From assembly GCA_020429545.1 (NCBI GenBank), contig JAGQLF010000060.1, forward strand, positions 1-5,585: a stretch of DNA of 5,585 bases, read 5' to 3'. The notes beneath the pieces were generated by a model. The model worked only from the letters and a program-made list of their open reading frames with translations. It was not told the DNA's origin and did not search any database. The translations under genes were made by a program, and so were the position numbers. Within the stretch, counting starts at the first letter, position 1. The number at the start of each line of letters is the position of its first letter. Below are positions 1 to 4,745 of this stretch, piece by piece. Origin of the DNA: Candidatus Dojkabacteria bacterium. Lineage in GTDB: Bacteria; Patescibacteriota; Dojkabacteria; J137.

Positions 1-434
1 TCTTTATTATAGTTAACTAGAAATATTGCAAAAATTATCATTCCAATGCCTAAAACTTTATAAAAAGAAAAACCCTCATCTAAAAATAAAATACCTATTG
101 TGGTAGAAACAATGGCCGAAAAAGTGACTAGAGTCATTCCAACTGCAGCACTTAAGCCTTTATAACTGGAGTAGAACAGGGTTCCTCCCCAAAAATAAAT
201 TACGCCAATTGCTACAAAATAGAGTAGATAGTTTAAATTAATTGGGGAAAAGTCTAATTGTCCAGTTAATAAAGATGTAATAAGTCCTACAGAACTTATT
301 ATCAACCATACAATAAAGTTATTAGCCTCTGCACTAATGTCCTCAACCTTTTTCATTGACACTCTTTGCGAAAGCTCAGCTGCAACTAGCCCAAACACTG
401 AGAAAAGTGTAAAGAAAAACCAAGTTGGAATCAT
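1..434 (-). CDS. EamA/DMT-family small membrane transporter, 3' end cut by window edge
   Basis: Reading leftward from the ATG at 434-432 gives 144 codons with no stop before the window edge. The product is very hydrophobic, with five likely membrane helices near residues 3-20, 39-58, 67-88, 94-118 and 127-142. The pattern of a loop ending SYKGLSAAVG, a helix, a short LDEGFSFYK turn and a closing helix is typical of an EamA repeat of the drug/metabolite transporter superfamily. Single-repeat members are about 140 residues long, so this protein is probably nearly complete and would act as a dimer in the inner membrane; a two-repeat protein of about 290 residues is the alternative. The substrate cannot be told. 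The gene follows the 303-aa gene on the same strand after 39 bp, so the two may be co-transcribed, although -10-like boxes lie in the gap. No Shine-Dalgarno sequence precedes the start; the leader is A/T only. Confidence 0.85.
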   Translation of the reverse strand, partial: MIPTWFFFTLFSVFGLVAAELSQRVSMKKVEDISAEANNFIVWLIISSVGLITSLLTGQLDFSPINLNYLLYFVAIGVIYFWGGTLFYSSYKGLSAAVGMTLVTFSAIVSTTIGILFLDEGFSFYKVLGIGMIIFAIFLVNYNK

Positions 435-454
435 TTAATTTTATTAATTAGGTA

Positions 455-465
455 ATTATATTATA
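455..465 (-). promoter_or_regulatory. Possible -10 boxes for the EamA gene
   Basis: On the minus strand, TATAAT occurs twice in overlapping register (465-460 and 460-455), just upstream of the EamA start at 434. Initiation from either would give a leader of roughly 14-19 nt. No good -35 box is visible, and matches to TATAAT arise easily in such A/T-rich DNA. Read-through from the upstream gene is equally possible. Confidence 0.3.
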
Positions 466-473
466 TAAACTAT

Positions 474-1385
474 TTAATAGAAATTCAGATCCCAATTACG
501 TACTTTCTCCCACATCTCAGTTAATACCTTTGAAGAAAGTTTACCTTCTCTAATTTGAGACATATGAAGTGGTGTATGATTATTAATAGTATCAATAACA
601 TTAACTTCAATAGATGTTGCATTATTTCTGATATACCCTCGATCAACCTTACGATCGTAATCTTCTTCTCCAAAAGCAATTAAAAGTCTAGGATTTATTG
701 GACCTGTACATAATTCATACATATTTTCCCAATACTTATTAACTCCACCTTCTTTCTCATAATAAAGGTCGTCTTCATGGTACGGTGCTTCAATAATAAC
801 GACCCTATCTATAAGCCCAGTGTACCAAAGCAATGATGCTCTAAAAAAAATATCTAAAAATGGAGCTTGTCCCATTCTAAGTGAATACCTATCCGTCTCA
901 ATTGCAACTGTTACAGGTAAGTCAGGTCTAATTGATTTTGCTTCAAGAATAGAGAGCAAATAACCTGGATGAGGGATGCCATTAAACCTTCCATGCATAA
1001 AAATACAATCTGTAGGAAATTGAGTTTGAGAAGTAATTTTATCTTCATTTAAAGGATTAATAAACTCAAACTCAGGTCTTTTCAAAATTAACCTAGCACT
1101 CTTTAGACCTGCTTCAAAAGTAGATAAATACCCAGCAACATTCGCCTTGAATGAAGGATTGTTATACATACTCAACCAAGAATCGTTAGGTGAATTTAAT
1201 AGTCGATACAATACATTTAATGTTGCGGCAGGTGTATATCCAAGATTATACTTCTCAATTATTGTTTCAATAGATATGCCCTTACTTAAATTAGCTTCAA
1301 AGTCTACAGGTAAAGATGGAAGCTCTAACAGTGGCATTTCTGCATCAAAATTAGTGTCTGTAGCAAAAGGAAGTTCGTATTGCAT
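474..1385 (-). CDS. Uncharacterised protein with a degenerate cytidylyltransferase-like nucleotidyltransferase domain
   Basis: This 303-aa soluble protein has an N-terminal part (about 1-125) that I cannot assign. Residues 127-282 resemble the HIGH-type nucleotidyltransferase fold used by NMN, pantetheine-phosphate and glycerol-phosphate nucleotidyl/cytidylyltransferases. A strand leads into GRFNGIPHPGY (132-142), in the place of the family's GxFDxxHxGH. It is followed by a helix, by a strand VTVAIETD (158-165), by FFRASLLWYTGLIDRVVII (180-198), which fits the usual R..L...hVD.Vvi segment, and by SQIREGK (276-282), in the place of ISSTxIR. The last motif histidine is Tyr142, and one extra residue separates Asn135 from His139, so activity and substrate are uncertain. 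The ATG at 1385 is the first start after an in-frame TAA 12 nt upstream; there is no Shine-Dalgarno sequence. It lies 49 bp after the 211-aa gene. The CDS call is solid; the fold is an inference from motifs. Confidence 0.85.
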   Translation of the reverse strand: MQYELPFATDTNFDAEMPLLELPSLPVDFEANLSKGISIETIIEKYNLGYTPAATLNVLYRLLNSPNDSWLSMYNNPSFKANVAGYLSTFEAGLKSARLILKRPEFEFINPLNEDKITSQTQFPTDCIFMHGRFNGIPHPGYLLSILEAKSIRPDLPVTVAIETDRYSLRMGQAPFLDIFFRASLLWYTGLIDRVVIIEAPYHEDDLYYEKEGGVNKYWENMYELCTGPINPRLLIAFGEEDYDRKVDRGYIRNNATSIEVNVIDTINNHTPLHMSQIREGKLSSKVLTEMWEKVRNWDLNFY

Positions 1386-1434
1386 GTGAGAAGTTTAGCA
1401 TATGGTATTAGAATGTTTATCAAAACAACATAAA

Positions 1435-2070
1435 CTAGAGCTCAAACTCTATCTTGTCTTTATTAATATATGTCCAAGCTACAGGATTAATCATTACTGG
1501 CCAAGCATCTTGTCGTTTAGTAAAATTTCTTATTACTCTTAATGCATTTGAATTTTGAAAATTCTCAGTGTGTATAAACTTTACTAACTTTTGACAATCC
1601 ATTAAATACTCAAATCCTTCGTCAAATTGAGAAGAAGGCTTTTTTTTTGCGATATTTATAAAAAGTCTTTCTATGATTACACCTAGTCTAGGATTAGGAT
1701 CTATCATAATTCTATCCCAATTAAACTCACTCGCTTCTAACAGACATCCCAGTTTGTACATTGCATAGACAAAGTTTCTAGAATTAATAACTTCTAGTTT
1801 TAATTTAGATGCAAAGGATTCAGAGGAATTTCCATTTGGAAAAAAATGCATTTCGGCAAAATCACTCTCACTATCATAATGTAGTCTTAATCCTGAATTT
1901 CCAATATGAAGTGTAGCTTGACCGTCCCCTCTATCTTCTACAAAAGGTTCAAAGGTCAGCACACAGTAAGGTTTTGAAAACCATTCTGGAGAATTTTCTT
2001 GTTTAGACGACCTCTTTTCAAGATATGTATCAACTTCTGGATCCGTTATTATGCTGTCTTTAGTGATCAT
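1435..2070 (-). CDS. Hypothetical protein, 211 aa
   Basis: I do not recognise this family. The protein has no signal peptide or membrane segment. The N-terminal third is charged (EKRSSKQE near 18-25). A probable beta-rich stretch follows (about 34-95, including CVLTFEPF and ATLHIGNSGLRLHY), then a mostly helical C-terminal half with FVYAMYKLGCLLEA near 100-113 and RLGVIIERLFINIAKKK near 128-144. Only two cysteines, Cys109 and Cys159, lie in the C-terminal half, and no metal-binding cluster is visible. The LGVIIERLF stretch faintly recalls an acetyltransferase cofactor loop, but the Q/RxxGxG/A motif is missing, so no function is assigned. The gene starts 85 bp downstream of tRNA-Glu on the same strand and is first in the run of three minus-strand genes. 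The coding sequence contains an A9 tract (T9 at 1640-1648 on the plus strand). No Shine-Dalgarno sequence is present. Confidence 0.82.
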   Translation of the reverse strand: MITKDSIITDPEVDTYLEKRSSKQENSPEWFSKPYCVLTFEPFVEDRGDGQATLHIGNSGLRLHYDSESDFAEMHFFPNGNSSESFASKLKLEVINSRNFVYAMYKLGCLLEASEFNWDRIMIDPNPRLGVIIERLFINIAKKKPSSQFDEGFEYLMDCQKLVKFIHTENFQNSNALRVIRNFTKRQDAWPVMINPVAWTYINKDKIEFEL

Positions 2071-2120
2071 TATATTACTAAAATATCTGAGTAATGTGGA
2101 TTTTAATTTCGCTACAACTA

Positions 2121-2143
2121 AATTGCCTTCTTTAAAGGCAATT
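2121..2143 (-). terminator. Hairpin downstream of tRNA-Glu, possible intrinsic terminator
   Basis: A perfect 9-bp stem (AATTGCCTT at 2121-2129 against AAGGCAATT at 2135-2143) encloses a 5-nt loop. It starts about 13 nt past the tRNA 3' end. On the minus strand the stem is followed by TAGTTGT, only a weak T tract, so termination may be partial. If it leaks, the 211-aa gene could be transcribed with the tRNA. It could instead be a processing signal for tRNA 3' maturation. Confidence 0.5.
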
Positions 2144-2155
2144 GGTGAAAGTGAA

Positions 2156-2227
2156 TGACCCTACCGAGAATCGAACTCGGATTACCAGGATGAAAACCTG
2201 GCGTACTAACCGTTATACTATAGGGCC
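2156..2227 (-). tRNA. tRNA-Glu (anticodon UUC)
   Basis: The 72-nt minus-strand sequence folds into a complete cloverleaf. The 7-bp acceptor stem GGCCCTA/TAGGGTC has one G-U pair. The D arm has GTAT/GTAC, and the D loop contains GG. The anticodon stem CCAGG/CCTGG encloses the loop TTTTCAT, with anticodon TTC at its centre. The variable loop is 4 nt, the T arm is CCGAG/CTCGG with loop TTCGATT, and the discriminator base is A. CCA is not encoded; the genome continues with TTCAC, so a CCA-adding enzyme is needed. The 5' end abuts a long hairpin with no spacer. The UUC anticodon reads both glutamate codons; charged tRNA-Glu also serves tetrapyrrole synthesis in lineages that use the C5 pathway. 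TrhO, encoded nearby, is not known to act on this tRNA. Confidence 0.96.
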
Positions 2228-2281
2228 TTACTAAAATTCTGTAAGAGTTCACAAAGTAAACGATTACATAGAATTTTGTAA
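2228..2281. repeat. Long imperfect hairpin 1 (abuts tRNA-Glu)
   Basis: On the plus strand TTAC (2228-2231), AAAATTCT (2233-2240) and GTAA (2241-2244) pair with GTAA (2278-2281), AGAATTTT (2270-2277) and TTAC (2264-2267). T2232 and the dinucleotide AT (2268-2269) are bulged. Inside lie facing GA and GA dinucleotides (2245-2246 and 2262-2263), then GTT/AAC, a C-A mismatch, AC/GT and an AAA loop. The helix thus covers nearly the whole 54 bases. On the plus strand the GA/GA step could form tandem sheared pairs; on the minus strand it becomes UC/UC, while the C-A mismatch becomes G-U. Confidence 0.75.
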
Positions 2282-2322
2282 TCCCGATAGATGCAAATCT
2301 TTGATTTGCTATCGTGTCGGGA
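2282..2322. repeat. Long imperfect hairpin 2
   Basis: TCCCGATA (2282-2289), GAT (2290-2292) and GCAAATC (2293-2299) pair with TGTCGGGA (2315-2322), ATC (2311-2313) and GATTTGC (2303-2309), closed by a TTT loop. This gives 18 bp, with single-base bulges T2310 and G2314 only on the 3' arm. One pair (T2288-G2316) is a wobble on the plus strand and an A-C mismatch on the minus strand. An alternative register pairs GATAG with CTATC. The bulge layout matches hairpin 3. Confidence 0.75.
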
Positions 2323-2369
2323 GCATTGATAGTAGATTTTGATTTATCAAAATCGTTACGTATCGGTGC
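2323..2369. repeat. Long imperfect hairpin 3
   Basis: GCATTGATA (2323-2331), GTA (2332-2334) and GATTTTGA (2335-2342) pair with TATCGGTGC (2361-2369), TAC (2357-2359) and TCAAAATC (2347-2354), closed by a TTTA loop. This gives 20 bp. The bulges GT (2355-2356) and G2360 lie on the 3' arm on either side of a 3-bp central segment, as in hairpin 2. Two wobbles (T2326-G2366, T2327-G2365) exist only if the plus strand is the RNA. No T tract follows in either direction, so it is not an ordinary terminator. Confidence 0.75.
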
Positions 2370-2401
2370 CTTTAATATGCTGTTCTTTAAAGTGCTCGGT
2401 A

Positions 2402-2431
2402 ATTATACCTTAAATGGGGGTAATTTCTCAA
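2402..2431 (-). promoter_or_regulatory. Sigma-70-type promoter reading toward tRNA-Glu
   Basis: On the minus strand a -35 box TTGAGA (2431-2426, 5 of 6 to consensus) is separated by 18 bp from a perfect -10 box TATAAT (2407-2402). Initiation is expected on the purines near 2397-2395. This is the best promoter match in the window and fits a stable-RNA gene. The -10 sits within GGTATAATTACC, a dyad with 4-bp arms, and a GGTAATT direct repeat (plus strand 2398-2404 and 2419-2425, 21 bp apart) overlaps the -10 and the spacer, so a regulator could bind here. Confidence 0.7.
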
Positions 2432-2451
2432 TTAGTTTTATACATACTATA

Positions 2452-2460
2452 TGGTAAAAT
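2452..2460 (+). promoter_or_regulatory. Extended -10 promoter for the 231-aa gene
   Basis: TGGTAAAAT contains the extended -10 TG motif one base before TAAAAT (5 of 6 to TATAAT). The -35 position (TTAGTT, 2432-2437) is poor, as is usual with extended -10 promoters. Initiation near 2467 would leave a leader of about 15 nt before the ATG at 2482. Its -35 region abuts that of the divergent tRNA promoter. Confidence 0.55.
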
Positions 2461-2481
2461 CCTCTAATTAAATACTTACTC

Positions 2482-3177
2482 ATGACAATATTAGAAACTG
2501 AAGACAGAGATGTATTTATACAAGAAAAAGTAGATGACCACGATCAAACACTAAAGGATTTAATAAAACTTCTTGATGTTGAAGCAAAATTTTCGGGCTA
2601 TGTAGATATCCATGAACTAAACAGTATGCTCGAAACTCCTCAATACTTATCTATTGCAAATTTATATTATGAATGTGCATATAAACTATATAGAATTGAT
2701 GCTAAAAACTTAAGTGCATATGAGAGAGGGCAGGCTATCATACTTTATAATGAAATAGTAAAAAAAAGCCTTTCTTATGCACTTCTAGAACATTTAGAAC
2801 AAACTGTTGCTGAGTATATTGATTATCAAATAAATGAAGGAAATCTAGATCTAGCGAGGGAAGGCTTAATAGATAATGAGGAAATGCTAGCTGAAGCTAG
2901 AGGTGACAAGCATATTCCAACTAATATTGAAGAAGAGATGGCAGAAAAAGAATTAATTTATGATGAAATTGGAGATAAAACTTTAACTGAATATATACTT
3001 TTCCAAACAAACAATTTATTAGATGAAATACATGGCTTCAGATTAATCCGACATAAGTCTAAACTCTATACTTTTCCAAACGATAATACACAATTTGAAT
3101 ATACACCAGAGATAAAAAGATTTATTCAAAATTTACGTAGCATGATCAGAATATTAGAAATTAGAAAAGAAGGTTAA
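2482..3177 (+). CDS. Hypothetical acidic, mostly helical protein, 231 aa
   Basis: I do not recognise this family. The protein is rich in Glu and Asp and appears almost entirely alpha-helical up to about residue 190, including EHLEQTVAEYIDYQINEG near 103-120 and NIEEEMAEKELIYDEIGD near 148-165. A short, more polar C-terminal region follows, with FRLIRHKSKLYTF (about 186-198) and a last basic helix ending RILEIRKEG. There is one cysteine and no signal peptide or membrane segment, so it is probably cytoplasmic. Paired helices such as YYECAYKLYRIDAKNLSAYERGQAI loosely resemble TPR-like packing, but no repeat consensus can be shown. The ATG at 2482 is the only reasonable start, since an in-frame TAA lies at 2455-2457. 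There is no Shine-Dalgarno sequence. An 85-bp gap separates it from the next plus-strand gene, which has its own -10-like box. Confidence 0.82.
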   Translation: MTILETEDRDVFIQEKVDDHDQTLKDLIKLLDVEAKFSGYVDIHELNSMLETPQYLSIANLYYECAYKLYRIDAKNLSAYERGQAIILYNEIVKKSLSYALLEHLEQTVAEYIDYQINEGNLDLAREGLIDNEEMLAEARGDKHIPTNIEEEMAEKELIYDEIGDKTLTEYILFQTNNLLDEIHGFRLIRHKSKLYTFPNDNTQFEYTPEIKRFIQNLRSMIRILEIRKEG

Positions 3178-3230
3178 TTGAGGTCTGTAGATTAATTATC
3201 AAAAAATGATGAAAAGAATAGGATCAATAG

Positions 3231-3239
3231 TGCTAGAAT
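3231..3239 (+). promoter_or_regulatory. Extended -10 promoter for the 146-aa gene
   Basis: TGCTAGAAT combines the extended TG motif with TAGAAT (5 of 6 to TATAAT). No good -35 box is present. Initiation near 3246 would give a leader of about 17 nt of almost pure A/T before the ATG at 3263. The layout resembles that of the 231-aa gene, which supports the call. Confidence 0.45.
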
Positions 3240-3262
3240 CATATTAATAAAAAAAATATACT

Positions 3263-3703
3263 ATGGAAATAAATAGCCCAGATACCCCAACATTACCTCT
3301 AGCTCCAACAGAAGAAGATTTTGATATCGACAACTTTGACAGGGATTATGATGCTCAGCTAATTAGATCTCTGTATTTAAATGGTTTTATCAATCAAGAA
3401 TCTCCAAAAATTATCTATCTCTCACTTGGTGACGATGCTTCAATGTCTGGTGTTTCCATTATTGAACTAGCAAATGGTTCATGGCTTACGTTTAAAATAG
3501 ATGATGCTTTTTCGGAAGGTTTTGAACAAGACTTTGATTCTACTTACTATCTAGTTTCAGATCCAACAGGTCAGTTAAGTTTTTATGACACAGCTAACCT
3601 TGAATACAATCCTGTTAATTGGGAAGATGTTATTGTAAAAAGTCCAGAAGAATTAACAAGAGCTAACGTAATAAAATTGATGGGGGGAACTGAAGAGCTG
3701 TAG
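3263..3703 (+). CDS. Hypothetical strongly acidic protein, 146 aa
   Basis: I do not recognise this family. Residues 1-30 are proline-rich and then very acidic (TEEDFDIDNFDRDYD, 16-30), with no lysine before residue 49; this part is probably disordered. The middle (about 48-110) looks beta-rich, with strands such as KIIYLSLG, VSIIELANGSWLTFKID and TYYLVSDPTGQLSFYD, which could form a small sheet domain. A short helix near 127-140 ends the chain. It has no cysteine, signal peptide or membrane segment. The ATG at 3263 follows an in-frame TAA (3248-3250) after four codons, so the start is secure; there is no Shine-Dalgarno sequence. The TAG stop lies 3 bp from the trhO stop on the other strand, so the genes converge with no room for a terminator between them. 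Confidence 0.8.
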   Translation: MEINSPDTPTLPLAPTEEDFDIDNFDRDYDAQLIRSLYLNGFINQESPKIIYLSLGDDASMSGVSIIELANGSWLTFKIDDAFSEGFEQDFDSTYYLVSDPTGQLSFYDTANLEYNPVNWEDVIVKSPEELTRANVIKLMGGTEEL

Positions 3704-3706
3704 TTT

Positions 3707-4645
3707 TTACTTCTCAACTCCCAACTCAAAATATTTCTCTTCACATAAATCTGAACAGAAAGCTATCCCAGATTCATGCAAACAATCCTCGCAGCAAAGA
3801 ATATGCCTATGCCCGCCACAATAAATATATGCACAATCTACATAGTTATCAGAAATCTTTCCGCATCTGTCACAGTGTCCAACTACTTCGTGAGCTTCAT
3901 CATCAATTTTAAAACCCATTTTTGTTCTTCCGTCAAAAACATAAAGCTTTCCTTTGAAGTGCTCGTTTGGATATTTTTCCATGTAGGTAACAATACCTCC
4001 ATATAGTTGACGTACATTTGTAAAACCAAGTTTTAACAAAAATCCTGAAGCTTTTTCGCATCTAATTCCACCAGTACAAACTGTTACAACTTGTTTATGT
4101 TTAAAGTCGTTTAAATATTCAACTAATTCCGGAAGTTCTCTAAAGTTTTTCATTGGAGGTAGAACTGAGTTCTCAAAATATCCAATCTTATGTTCGTAAT
4201 CGTTTCGCATGTCAATTATGTAGAACTCTTCATCAGAGTTTAATAAATCATGCAGTTCATCTGCTGTTATATATTCTGCTGTGGCTGGACGACCATCTTC
4301 AAGCTTATTCAGTGGACCAACGTCTTCTTGACCATCAACATGTAAAGATACAATTTCATCTCTAACCTTTATGTTAATTCTTGGAAATGCATCTCCTGTT
4401 TCAGTTCCAACTGAACGTTTCCAGTGCACATCTGCAAATCTTTTATCTTTGCTCATTTCATCTATATATTTCTGTGTGTTTTCTTTTAATCCTTCTAGCG
4501 TTCCGTTTATCCCCTCTTTAGCAATAATTGTTCGGCACTTTAAACCAAGACGTGTGCACATCTCCCTCTGAGTTTGCATTAACTCTTCTGGATTTTCAAT
4601 ATTTATATATTTGTAGAATAATAATATTTCGTAATCTGAATTCAT
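3707..4645 (-). CDS. trhO: tRNA uridine(34) hydroxylase TrhO (YceA family, rhodanese-related)
   Basis: TrhO uses molecular oxygen to hydroxylate U34 of certain tRNAs to 5-hydroxyuridine, the first step toward mo5U or cmo5U wobble bases. The 312-aa product shows the whole family layout. An N-terminal acylphosphatase-like domain carries KEGINGT (43-49). A rhodanese domain (about 124-230) carries IIDMRNDYEHKIG (143-155) and the active-site loop CTGGIRCEKAS, with catalytic Cys190 and the second family cysteine Cys196. A C-terminal cysteine-rich segment has CxxC at 258-261 and further cysteines at 271, 276, 284, 285, 288, 297 and 301, which probably bind zinc. Length is close to that of Gram-positive members (about 320) and shorter than E. 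coli YceA (350). The ATG at 4645 is the first after an in-frame TAA. A TATAAT box predicts a leader of about 17 nt without a Shine-Dalgarno sequence. No key residue appears lost. Confidence 0.95.
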   Translation of the reverse strand: MNSDYEILLFYKYINIENPEELMQTQREMCTRLGLKCRTIIAKEGINGTLEGLKENTQKYIDEMSKDKRFADVHWKRSVGTETGDAFPRINIKVRDEIVSLHVDGQEDVGPLNKLEDGRPATAEYITADELHDLLNSDEEFYIIDMRNDYEHKIGYFENSVLPPMKNFRELPELVEYLNDFKHKQVVTVCTGGIRCEKASGFLLKLGFTNVRQLYGGIVTYMEKYPNEHFKGKLYVFDGRTKMGFKIDDEAHEVVGHCDRCGKISDNYVDCAYIYCGGHRHILCCEDCLHESGIAFCSDLCEEKYFELGVEK

Positions 4646-4668
4646 GGTATTATTTTTTTAGACTAGTA

Positions 4669-4697
4669 ATTATACAATGGCAGAAGATATTGAGCAA
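4669..4697 (-). promoter_or_regulatory. Promoter of trhO
   Basis: On the minus strand TTGCTC (4697-4692) lies 17 bp before a perfect TATAAT (4674-4669). Initiation near 4662 gives a leader of about 17 nt. The -35 matches only at TTG. It overlaps the -35 of the divergent promoter for the 131-aa gene, so polymerases should compete for the site. Confidence 0.55.
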
Positions 4698-4718
4698 AAT
4701 ACGCAACTAGTATATTTA
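4690..4718 (+). promoter_or_regulatory. Promoter of the 131-aa gene
   Basis: TTGAGC (4690-4695) is followed after 17 bp by TATTTA (4713-4718); TATATT two bases earlier is an alternative -10. Initiation near 4725 gives a leader of about 21 nt, A/T-rich and without a Shine-Dalgarno sequence. It is weaker than the trhO promoter on the opposite strand, with which it shares the -35 region. Confidence 0.4.
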
Positions 4719-4745
4719 ATGAATCTTAGTTTTTAATAAAAAATC

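Larger units (their letters stand above)
2228..2395 (-). ncRNA. Candidate structured leader RNA upstream of tRNA-Glu
   Basis: A minus-strand promoter predicts initiation near 2395, so the tRNA transcript would carry a 5' extension of about 168 nt. That extension is taken up almost completely by hairpins: a weak one at 2370-2392 (CTTTAA/TTAAAG, 11-nt loop), then long ones at 2323-2369, 2282-2322 and 2228-2281, each touching the next and the last touching the tRNA. RNase P would cut at 2227 and could release the leader as a separate small RNA. I recognise no 6S, SRP, RNase P, tmRNA or riboswitch signature. The wobble pattern slightly favours a plus-strand RNA, so the transcribed strand is unproven, and a DNA-level element remains possible. 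Confidence 0.35.

Noticed and set aside
1147..1389. Plus-strand reading frame inside the 303-aa gene, and similar ones inside trhO and the 131-aa gene
   Set aside because: These lie opposite or out of frame with clearly coding genes, and their translations show no family features.
2228..2281. Integron attC-like recombination site
   Set aside because: The hairpin has extrahelical bases like attC, but the required GTTRRRY and RYYYAAC core sites are absent, and no integrase or cassette structure is visible.
2228..2369. CRISPR array or tracrRNA
   Set aside because: The hairpins are not identical direct repeats, no spacers of regular length separate them, and no cas gene is in the window.
3206..3247. 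Thirteen-codon reading frame between the 231- and 146-aa genes
   Set aside because: It overlaps the predicted promoter of the 146-aa gene, has no ribosome binding site, and its length is expected by chance.
3685..3708. Intrinsic terminator at the end of the 146-aa gene
   Set aside because: The possible stem around AACTG/TAGTT depends on G-U pairs and uses the T tract as one of its arms, so it does not make a convincing terminator.
2156..4645. Functional link between tRNA-Glu and TrhO
   Set aside because: Known TrhO targets are tRNAs whose U34 becomes mo5U or cmo5U, not tRNA-Glu, and the two genes are more than 1.4 kb apart with separate promoters.
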